From Symsagittifera roscoffensis (Eukaryota; Xenacoelomorpha; Acoela; Convolutidae), in contig NC_087062.1 in the NCBI RefSeq assembly GCF_963678635.1, forward strand, positions 66,387,415-66,451,414: 64,000 nt of DNA, in the 5' to 3' direction. The position numbers and the translations under genes are program-made. Below the pieces are notes generated by a model. It was not told the DNA's origin. It was given only the letters and a program-made list of their open reading frames with translations, and did not search any database. Every line of letters begins with the position of its first letter. Position 1 is the first letter of the stretch. Of the stretch, positions 46,101 to 55,749 are shown in pieces.

Positions 46101-49100
46101 AAGACACTAGTTCCTGCGAATGTCAAGACTAGTTCCTGCGAATTTCAAGAATAGAAACGCTAAGTTGCTAGAAACTAAGTCCAAAAAACAACATAAAAAA
46201 ACTTCACCAAAAGCCATGCAGCGGAAAAAACTAAAGTTTATTCTAAAAAAAAATGTTTACTAGCGAAACATTTGGTGCACTAGCATCAAAACCTAAAAAT
46301 AAAACCAAGGAAATTAAAAAGTTTATAAGAAAATTCTAATAAAAAATCTGGCTGAAATAATTTCAAGACTTACAGAGCACATCATTCAATGCATCAAAAT
46401 ATTGACATAGTTATTGAAGAAAAAGATTTCCTTTAAAAAACGGAACATTTAAAATGGGTAATTTGCGTAACTTCTGGCACAGAAAATTCTGCTCACTTTA
46501 CTGTGCCAGCACTTCACTTCGAATTTTCATGAGAACAACAAAGTGAGTATTTGGAATAAAAGGAAATATAATCAAAACCCATTCATAGGAAAAATGAAAA
46601 CCCATTCAGACAAAAAATGATCGACGAAATTTTTCTTCGACAATGTTTAACGCATCGTTCTAAGCTCCCAATGAGTTAGTGGGTGAGAATGAGCTGCACT
46701 TCTTAAACACACCATAGCCAACAGACAGTTGAAAAACGTCAATGAACACAAAGATAAAAATTGAGTTGTTTTTTGAAAGAACTTCAACTTTCGAATTTCA
46801 AACAAAAATATATGACCTTCAAGCTCTTTCAAGATCAATTTAAAATTTTTTTGATTAAATTAACCTAACTTCAGAAAATTGGATTACTAGGAAAACTAAA
46901 TTCCGCCGGAAAATCTGAAAAATTAAATTCCACAAAAAAAGAACGAGTTTTGCGCGCCTTTTCAGCTTTCAACAGTGCATTTTGCCTACTTTCTAGCCAA
47001 TGAACTTGAATTGAACTCAAAATGTTCACATATACAAAATTCTTTTGTTATAAGAGATTTTCAAGACTTTTCCTGAAACAAAGACTTAATCGACTCTTAA
47101 TATCGTGCCAAAACTTAAGTTTTCAAAAGCATAATTTGATTGAACTAAATTTGAAAAAACACCGGCAAATAAGCCAAAAATCAATAACAAAGCCATTAGG
47201 CCAACAAAGAGGCCGTTTTGCACAATAAAACAAATCTTGAAAAACAAAAAATGAGTTAAATTTTAAATAGTCTGCGTCCAACTACCAGAAATTGAGCGTG
47301 GAGCAAAAAATCGAGAAACTATCCAAAACAAAGAGACGAAGCGATGAACTGAATAATAATCTATTCCACGTAACTGTGGTATTTCAACCTTGATAACAAT
47401 AGAAAAATAATAAATCATTCAACATAACAACATAGAACACAAAAAACTATAAAACTTAGAATTATCTTCTTTTTTTAAACAAAAAAACGATTGTACAAAA
47501 GTGAAGCTTCAAAAGATTTCCAACATTTACGAATATCCATGTTGAACCAATTAAAATTTATCAAAAAAACTCAATTGACATTTATCACACGGAGACGAAG
47601 CAGAGCTTTGCATCATTTGCGCTACAACGCAAGTGTAGCATTACAAGCTAACGAGAAGCAAATGAGACGGATCTAATTATGGATCTCAGAAAAACAATTC
47701 GATCTCAGAAAAACACAACCACCAGCAGTAAATAAGATTTTATTACTTACTGTGAGCGGCCACTAAGCAGACAAGCCGAGTTTAGGCTCAATTATTCAAT
47801 GAAAAACAACAAAATGCCATAAAAATTGTTGCATTAGCAACGTTGAGCGATTCATTTATAAAACTATGAATTTTTACAGTACAAACTACATTTCCCGACA
47901 TTCAATTCTTCTCGAAAAGTTTGAATTTTATCAACACAGAAAAACATCCGGCTTTCGAACCCAACCTCAGAGTGCGAAAGCAACCTCGTTGCCTCTAAAC
48001 CAAGTGGGAAGGAGTCTGGAAAAAGTTAAGGTTCAATAACAAACTTCAATTTCCTACAGAGTTGTTAGAAAAACTGTTTGCGCAAATTTTCTGGTCCCCG
48101 ATTACAAGACACTAGTTCCTGCGAATGTCAAGACTAGTTCCTGCGAATTTCAAGAATAGAAACGCTAAGTTGCTAGAAACTAAGTCCAAAAAACAACATA
48201 AAAAAACTTCACCAAAAGCCATGCAGCGGAAAAAACTAGTTTATTCTAAAAAAAAATGTTTACTAGCGAAACATTTGGTGCACTAGCATCAAAATCTAAA
48301 AATAAAACCAAGGACATTAAAAAGTTATTAAGAAAATTCTAATAAAAAAATCTGGCTGAAATAATTTCAAGACTTACAGAGCACATCATTCAATGCATCA
48401 AAATATTGACATAGTTATTGAAGAAAAAGATTTCCTTTAAAAAACGGAACATTTAAAATGGGTAATTTGCGTAACTTCTGGCACAGAAAATTCTGCTCAC
48501 TTTACTGTGCCAGCACTTCACTTCGAATTTTCATGAGAACAACAAAGTGAGTATTTGGAATAAAAGGAAATATAATCAAAACCCATTCATAGGAAAAATG
48601 AAAACCCATTCAGACAAAAAATGATCGACGAAATTTTTCTTCGACAATGTTTAACGCATCGTTCTAAGCTCCCAATGAGTTAGTGGGTGAGAATGAGCTG
48701 CACTTCTTAAACACCATAGCCAACAGACAGTTGAAAAACGTCAATGAACACAAAGATAAAAATTGAGTTGTTTTTTGAAAGAACTTCAACTTTCGAATTT
48801 CAAACAAAAATATATGACCTTCAAGCTCTTTCAAGATCAATTTAAAATTTTTTTGATTAAATTAACCTAACTTCAGAAAATTGGATTACTAGGAAAACTA
48901 AATTCCGCCGGAAAATCTGAAAAATTAAATTCCACAAAAAAAGAACGAGTTTTGCGCGCCTTTTCAGCTTTCAACAGTGCATTTTGCCTACTTTCTAGCC
49001 AATGAACTTGAATTGAACTCAAAATGTTCACATATACAAAATTCTTTTGTTATAAGAGATTTTCAAGACTTTTCCTGAAACAAAGACTTAATCGACTCTT

Positions 49101-50177
49101 AACATCGTGCCAAAACTTAAAATGAGTTAAATTTTAAATAGTCTGCGTCCAACTACCAGAAATTGAGCGTGGAGCAAAAAATCGAGAAACTATCCAAAAC
49201 AAAGAGTCGAAGCGATGAACTGAATTATAATCTATTCCACGTAACTGTGGTATTTCAACCTTGATAACAATAGTAAAATAATAAATGATTCAACATAACA
49301 ACATAGAACACAAAAAACTATAAAACTTAGAATTATCTTCTTTTTTTAAACAAAAAAATGATTGTACAAAAGTGAAGCTTCAAAAGATTTCCAACATTTA
49401 CGAATATCCATGTTGAACCAATTAAAATTTATCAAAAAAAACTCAATTGACATTTATCACACGGAGACGAAGCAGAGCTTTGCATCATTTGCGATACAAC
49501 GCAAGTGTAGCATTACAAGCTAACGAGAAGCAAATGAGACGGATCTAATTATGGATCTCAGAAAAACAATTCGATCTCAGAAAAACACAACCACCAGCAG
49601 TAAATAAGATTTTATTACTTACTGTGAGCGGCCACTAAGCAGACAAGCCGAGTTTAGGCTCAATTATTCAATGAAAAACAACAAAATGCCATAAAAATTG
49701 TTGCATTAGCAACGTTGAGCGATTCATTTATAAAACTATGAATTTTTACAGTACAAACTACATTTCCCGAAATTCAATTCTTCTCGAAAAGTTTGAATTT
49801 TATCAACACAGAAAAAATCCGGCTTTCGAACCCAACCTCAGAGTGCGAAAGCAACCTCGTTGCCTCTAAACCAAGTGGGAAGGAGTCTGGAAAAGGTTAA
49901 GGTTCAATAACAAACTTCAATTTCCTACAGAGTTGTTAGAAAAACTGTTTGCGCAAATTTCCTGGCCCCCGATTACAAGACACTAGTTCCTGCGAATGTC
50001 AAGACTAGTTCCTGCGAATTTCAAGAATAGAAACGCTAAGTTGCTAGAAACTAAGTCCAAAAAACAACATAAAAAACTTCACCAAAAGCCATGCAGCGGA
50101 AAAAACTAAAGTTTATTCTAAAAAAAAAATGTTTACTAGCAAAACATTTGGTGCACTAGCATCAAAACCTAAAAATT
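43195..50177. repeat. Tandem array: four units of a roughly 2-kb repeat
   Basis: Units, same orientation: A 43195-44867, B 44868-46302, C 46303-48302, D 48303-50177. The landmark ATGAACACAAAGATAAAAAT occurs at 43581, 44868, 46742 and 48743. A full unit runs from AAAACCAAGGA(C/A)ATTAAAAAG to CTAGCATCAAAA(C/T)CTAAAAAT. Unit A lacks a stretch of about 55 bases (GATTTCCTTT...CTGGCACAG) and its end; B lacks the first part; C has a private insertion of about 130 bases (47115-47245). Each unit holds a core-repeat part, a hairpin module and a tRNA-like head. There is no coding sequence. Confidence 0.93.
44650..44740 (-). repeat. tRNA-like SINE head in the array (repeated in every unit)
   Basis: On the minus strand, box A TTGGTTTAGAGGCAACG and box B GGGTTCGAAAGCC. 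The same head recurs near 45940-46015, 47940-48010 and 49805-49885. Confidence 0.65.
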
Positions 50178-50479
50178 GTATTTGAGCTGCTCTAAATTGA
50201 ATTGAAAAAGTTTTGAACATAGCTAATAGATGGTTTAAAAAGTGCGAAAGAATAAGTAAACCAAAAAAAATGATTGAAAGTTTTCGAACCTATTTCAACT
50301 TTCGAGCTTCCAGGAAAAACTTATATCAAGTTATGACTCGGTGAAGTTCAAGTGCTTATGATTGGCTCGATTTTAATTTAAAAATTTCAGGAAAAACTGG
50401 ATCAAAAAGTAATTCAATAGGGACCAATAGATCGTCCACAAAAGAAATGAACTGAAATTAAGAAATCAAAAAGCAACAC

Positions 50480-50680
50480 AAACGCGAAGCTTTCCTCCAA
50501 AAACACTAGCGAGAACACGAAAAAATGCAGCTCTGTAAAGTGTAATAAAAAAGTAGAAATAAGCCTCGAATTTTTAAAAAAAATAATTGGCTAGGTCTCG
50601 GATTCGATCTGTAACCCACTTCGACCTAGAAACTGAAAGTCTCACGCACTAACCACTCAGCCACGCAGGCTTAATACATC
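50480..50680 (-). repeat. SINE-like element with Leu/Ser-type tRNA head
   Basis: On the minus strand, box A TGGCTGAGTGGTTAGTGCG (about 50660) and box B GATCGAATCCGAG (about 50600), followed leftwards by a degraded hairpin module GCGAAGC...CTAGCGAGAAC. Sister of 36995-37186. Confidence 0.65.
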
Positions 50681-51230
50681 AAAAACACCAGCCAAAAAAT
50701 ACAGAGCTATAAAATTTCCAATGCTAGATGGTGATTACAGAAAAAGTGTCACTAAATACGTGAACACTTTCCACTTTCAATGAAAATTTTTATTTGCGTA
50801 AGGATAGAAAAAAAGAAGTTTCGTACTAAAACACTACGCTGATTGCTACGGTAAACAAATTTGAGCGTGAAAATAATCTAAGACTTGTAATTGAAAAAAT
50901 CTTCACTAACTTCATGGGTGAAAATTTACTTCATTTCTAACATAAAAAACTAGTTACCAGTTGCAAAACACTGATTGCTGCGCGCGTGAAGATAGCCCTG
51001 CATCATCAAATTCTTAACAAAAAATCTGCTTTGTTCACTCCAATGAAACTTGAAACTTTACCAATATCATTGCCCCAGACTATGCAAAAAGGTGGGGACA
51101 ATTATTAAATTCAAAATTTCTCTCAATGGCCTTCAAAAATTGTTTCGAACAAATCAAGAGAAGTTGACGGCATTTGTATAGTTTTCTGTATAATCCGCAA
51201 TACGCATCAAGTCTGGGTAAAGAAAACGGA
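50681..51230. other. Downstream flank of TIM23, no feature seen
   Basis: AT-rich, presumably holding the TIM23 3'UTR. No canonical AATAAA was seen on the minus strand within 150 bases of the stop. Confidence 0.5.
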
Positions 51231-51463
51231 TTAAAAGTAGCTTCTGCTTTGGTACACAGCTTTTTTCACAGGTTTAGTGTTCGTTAGAAAGTAGACTCCC
51301 AGAGCAATTGTCGCTCCGGCTATTGACCCTATTGCCGCCTGTTTCACGCCAGAAAATGCCTTGTATAATGCACCGGTTGTTGCTCCAGATAGTCCAGATA
51401 TGACAATCTGTTCCTGCTCTGTGAACGCGTTGAGGATTGATCCCGTGCCGCAATAAATCATTC
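51231..51463 (-). CDS. TIMM23: TIM23 last exon
   Basis: Acceptor TTCATTTTAG. It encodes MIYCGTGSILNAF, the second pair of membrane helices and a basic end KPVKKAVYQSRSYF before the stop. Confidence 0.92.
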
Positions 51464-52385
51464 CTAAAATGAACATTTTAATTATTTTGTTAATTTCATA
51501 TCAAAATACACTTTCTAACTACCACTTCCCCACTCGGAGTGGCCAATACACGAGCTGTTCTGCTCTTCACCAAAAAATGCTGTGAAAACCCCCTGATTAC
51601 CACGCCTGATTTTTGGAATTTTTCGGGGCTCTGAACCATCCATCTTTCGTTTGAGACGTAGACCTTAGTCACCTACCTCAAAGCGCCTCTCCTTTGAAAA
51701 ACAAAGTTTACTAGTAGTTAACCCGGATTACTTGAGTTGGTGACTTTTTGGATAGCTACAGCCTACTACAAGATATTTACCAATGGTGCCACCTTTCCTG
51801 GCCACAGTGCTGGCGTGCCTGGTGACGACGTTGATGAATTGTGTTCTCCAGGGTGCATTGAGGTACCTGCCCTCGAGCTGTTTCACATTTGAGTCAGTGA
51901 ATCCTTTGTACAAGCCATATGCACTGCCTGCTCCCGCCCCACTTACGATAAAACTGCCTATTATGGGCAGTGCCTGTTCGTGTCTGTTGCGTCTCGCACT
52001 TTGGCCTTCTGGAATAATGAATTCGGGCTCCTGCATTTCAAAAAAAAAAGAGTAAATCGTTCATTACTTCATAAATAGTATTATGATATCCTTAGACCCG
52101 GCCATCGAATCATGTACCGAGCAATTAACTCATTTCAATAATCAGATCATATTATCTCAAGTTTGTACTGAAATATTGCCACAATGCTACCCCACCTGTT
52201 GTGCGAGGATGGATGGGTCGATGTTTAGATACGGCGATATACTGTATGGGGTGGCAGCTGCAGCACTTCTCTTCCCCAATATGGAAGTCCTCCCTGCCTG
52301 ATTACTCAGACCAGATTTCAGCCCTTTCTCGATGTCCATATTCAATATATCATTCAAATCTCGCTCATTATAATTACATCCAAAC
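51231..52385 (-). CDS. TIMM23: TIM23, channel subunit of the mitochondrial presequence translocase
   Basis: TIM23 forms the inner-membrane import path for presequence proteins. Three minus-strand exons join in phase: 52196-52385 (start ATG at 52337-52339), 51781-52030 and 51231-51463. The signature SPYLNIDPSIL, conserved at the TIM23 N-terminus, is in the first; EFIIPEG and the Tim17/22/23 membrane domain (FIVSGAGAGSAYGLYKG; GATTGALYKAFSGVKQAAIGS with GxxxG-type spacing) follow. Starting at MDIEKG gives 208 residues, the usual TIM23 length. The frame stays open upstream to a 3' splice site (TTTCAG|GTTTGG, exon edge 52385), so a longer N-terminus cannot be excluded. It lies about 200 bp downstream of EXOSC10 on the same strand. 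Confidence 0.93.
51781..52030 (-). CDS. TIMM23: TIM23 second exon
   Basis: Acceptor AAATGCAG, donor GTAAAT. It encodes EPEFIIPEG through VARKGGTI plus one base: the first two membrane helices of the Tim17/22/23 domain and NVVTRHAS, which matches the family's N-V-T-R block. Confidence 0.92.
52196..52385 (-). CDS. TIMM23: TIM23 first visible exon
   Basis: Bounded by acceptor CGTTTCAG (52386 onward on plus) and donor GTGGGG at 52195. It carries MDIEKGLKSGL... and the SPYLNIDP motif and ends ILAQQ in phase 0. Three out-of-frame ATGs precede the chosen start. Confidence 0.85.
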
Positions 52386-52586
52386 CTGAAACGTTAAGTC
52401 ATGAAGTAAAACTAAATTTTCACAAAAAAAAATATGCATTTTAAATTCAAATACGGAGCAAAAATCAGACATTTAGCAGTCGAACACAAAACAGATGATT
52501 TTAAAAACGACTCGCCAATTTTATCATTTCCTCATCTAAATAGGCGCTCATATATTGATTAACGGTAAGTGAAAGCAGGCTGAGTG
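52386..52586 (-). other. Short EXOSC10-TIM23 intergenic gap
   Basis: About 200 bp separates the EXOSC10 stop from the TIM23 acceptor. It has no AATAAA (only a weak GATAAA-type word) and no obvious promoter. It ends in the 3' splice site TAACGTTTCAG. Confidence 0.6.
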
Positions 52587-55077
52587 TCACTGTTTTGGTT
52601 TGAAGGAGAACGATTTGTTTGAGAATGCTTTGATCTTCGGCATCAGTGACCCCGAGAACCCAGATTTTTTCAGTTTCTTTGCTTTCTTCGCAGGGCCCAA
52701 ACTCGGATGTTCGAACTCCTCGTCGTTCACCGCATTCAAGCTATTCTCTTGTCCATCAATACTTGAAAATTTCAACTCCCCTTTGTTCGCTTTCTTTTTC
52801 TTCTTAGCTGGAGCAACTTCTGAATCTTCGTTATCGTTTACCTCTATCACCTCTCGCTTTTTCCGCTTTTTCTCTTTTTTCATCTCTGATTTATCCTTCA
52901 AAAGGCTCTTCGCTGTTAACTCTTCGTCAAATACTATAGGAATTTCCACTACTGTCGCTTCATTGTTTTCTTGGTTGAAAGTATCTTTAGCTTCAACGGT
53001 TTTCTTCAGAGGCGCTGCAGGCTGCTGTGCACAAAGGCGCCACCTGTGACGCAGTTTAGATTTGTCTCCCTTCTTTGTGGTGTTCAGAGCCAGAGAATTT
53101 GCATCGCGTTCCTTTTTAGTCATGAATTTAGGCTCGATCTTCATGTCTGCCAAGTACTTGGACAGTGGATGCTCCATACCAGCCAAAACTGATGATGGGT
53201 TGCCTTGATTGTGAGATGGAAGAGGTTTCGTAAACATAGCAAGTTGAGGTCTATCTGCACATAGATTGAATTCAACTACTGCGTCCAAATCCAGCATAGC
53301 TTCCATGGTTGAACCCAAATTTGAATCATGGGGGAATACTTTTTCAGTATGGGATACCATTTTGGACACGCTTTGAAACTTCGGGTTAGCTTCGCTGTCG
53401 TTACTGCCCAAGTGCTTCAGTTTGGCTTCCAGGATCACCTTGTGCAGTACGCTCAAGTACTCCCGTACTAATGGTGGAACAGGGTTACAACAAGCCAAAA
53501 TACCCTGCGCCTCTCGAGGTAACACTTCGGCAATTCGGATCAGCATGTGATTGGGCAACACATAATGGGGACTTTCATCCAACGAACGAGCAGTTTCTTC
53601 TCGCCAGTCATAAAGTTTCGCAATGACAAACTCTTGTTGAGTTGTCATTCTTTTCCGAACATTCCGCAGAACTTTTTGGTAAGAGCAAGCATGGTACTCT
53701 GGCTTACTGTACTTTTTAAGACACAAAAGTCTGCTTTTATTGAAAACTTCGAACAATGAATTATCTTGCATTTCGTAGAGTGCATTCCGCAAATTGTCAG
53801 CAATGTATAACAAGGCGTGTGTATCCATGCGGGCATACTCAATCATCTCTTGAGGCAAGGGCCTTTGTCTCCAGTCCGCCATTTGGTACTCCTTATGAGC
53901 GTCGAAGTTAACAAATCTTTTCAGAAGATAGCTTAATGCAAAAGTAGGATAATTCAATGCTCTTGCAGCTTGTCCTGTATCAAATACATTAACCAGATAA
54001 AGCCCGAAATCTCTCTGAAACCACAGCACATCCGAATCACAGCCATGCATTACTTTTAGTATTTTGGGATTGGTGAAAATAACGTTGAGCTTTTGAATAT
54101 GATCTCGCAACGCAATCGTATCCACTAAATAGTCATTTGTTCTCGTGGAAATCTGAAGCAGACAAACAAAGCCTAAAAACGAACGATGACTATGTGCCTC
54201 GCAATCAACTGCTATTTCTTTTTGTGTTATTAATTTTTCTATCAGAGAGTTTAAACCGGTTAGCGTATCAATAAAGTGCAGATTCGCAAGCGTTACTTCA
54301 GATGGTCTGATGCAAATCACGGGTTCTAGCAAATGCTCTGAAGGAATAAATGAACTCAGCTCGGCTTCGTAGTGGTGTCCAGTTATTTCCTCTAGAAATT
54401 GTTTTGAAAACGAGTATGATCGCTGCAGAATAGGTTGATTCCGTGTCACGTCAACAGTATCCTTATATTCGCCATTCACAAACAAGGAATAGGACCTGGA
54501 TAGGCTTTTAACACAGTTCGGTTTTACCATCAAGTTTGGAGTGAATGGCAAGGTTGAATTATCAGGCTTTTCTTGGAAATCATTTTGCGGCTTTGGAAGC
54601 CAATTAATACAAGAAAACGATTTCTGAGATTTGAGCGTAGATTGCTGCTGGGTTTTGTTCCAAGAAGCTGCAACTGCTGGGGCACTAGTGCTCACTTTAA
54701 TTGCAGGTTCACAGCGCAAGCCCATAGCCTCGTCCATAAGATTTCCAACCTTCTCTAATATCACATCATTCGCTTCCACCATCATGTCAAATTTGTCAGA
54801 AAAGTCTTTGTCATCTTTAGTTTGGCGATAAGAAGTTGATAATTTCTCGCTCGAAAAGATAGAATTCATGGTTTTGTATATTGAATCATTTAGTTTATGA
54901 ATCACATTTTGATACCTGGGAAAAGCTTCATAGTATTCATATTGGTCACTTGGTGGAACACTATTTTTGACCACTTGAACAGATCTTTTAACTGTTGCAC
55001 ATAATTCATCACATTTCTCGCGATGAGATATTTCAACAGGATTCATTGTACTTGGCGTGTTTGTGTTAAGCATCACT
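52587..55077 (-). CDS. EXOSC10: Exosome component 10 (Rrp6), nuclear 3'-5' exoribonuclease
   Basis: Rrp6/EXOSC10 is the DEDD-Y exonuclease of the nuclear exosome, trimming and degrading rRNA, snoRNA and other transcripts. The coding region is a single exon. Counted on the full open frame (857 codons from 55160): PMC2NT-like region about 45-140; exonuclease about 290-465 with catalytic D319 and E321 (AVDCEAH), D375 (HGCDSDVLW), Y442 and D446 (EYARMDTHALLY); HRDC domain about 505-580; then a Lys-rich tail with basic clusters (KKEKKRKKRE, PAKKKKKA) suited to nuclear import. I choose Met30 (ATG at 55071-55073), which lies three bases after a strong 3' splice site (GCTGTTTCAG|AGTG), giving 828 residues; the upstream 29 residues look like read-through of noncoding sequence. 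The stop is 201 bp from the TIM23 exon. Confidence 0.95.
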
Positions 55078-55159
55078 CTGAAACAGCAAACATCTAAAGG
55101 CGCCGCTAAATAGCTAAAAAAGTTATCAAAACTTTTTTTAGGAATAAAAGGAAAATTCA

Positions 55160-55640
55160 ATTTCAGAACATAGCCAATCCAAGATCGGAAAAGAATAACG
55201 CACGCAAGGAAACATAAAAAAACACTGACTTGGTTGAAAAAAACTCAACCTTCGAATTTCAAAGAAAAAAAATAGATGCACTTTCAGCTCATTGAATTTC
55301 TAGAATCATTTGTGATTGGCGCTTTTTTGTAAACTTTTTATTCCACTGGGAAATCTTAAAATTAAATTTCACTTTCGAAACTAGGAATCGTTCAAGTTTT
55401 TTCGCGCCATTTCCACGTTCGTATTTGGAGTGCTATTTAGGCTTTCAGCAGATGAATTTCAAATGAACTCAAAAAGTGCATTCATAAATGCATCAATATG
55501 TATGAATGCACATCTGTAGTTATAAGAGACTTTTATGCACATTTTAAAGACTTTTTCCTGAAAAAAAAACAAACAAAAATTAGCAAGACCTATAAAAGAA
55601 TCTTCACTATGTTCATTACTAGCATTACTACAAGTACCAG
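55160..55640 (-). repeat. Copy of the dispersed core repeat just upstream of EXOSC10
   Basis: Starts AACATAGCCAATCC and shares GCAAGGAAAC, CACTGGGAAATCTTA, and the terminal AGACCTATAAAAGAATCTTCACTATGTTCATTACT block with the other core copies. The small hairpin is degraded here. On the minus strand the repeat's TATA-like block would lie some 500 bp upstream of the EXOSC10 start. Confidence 0.65.
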
Positions 55641-55749
55641 CAAAAAAAATCATGTGCGCCGGCCGAATAAAGCAATTAAGAGAAAGAAAAAAATATAGAT
55701 ATACAAAATTCAGGGCTAGTAAATTTTTCAATTAAAGAAGCAAATCAAC

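Noticed and set aside
43195-50177. A CRISPR-like or protein-coding repeat array
   Set aside because: Units are kilobase-long, noncoding and in an animal genome; they are tandem duplications of transposon-derived sequence.
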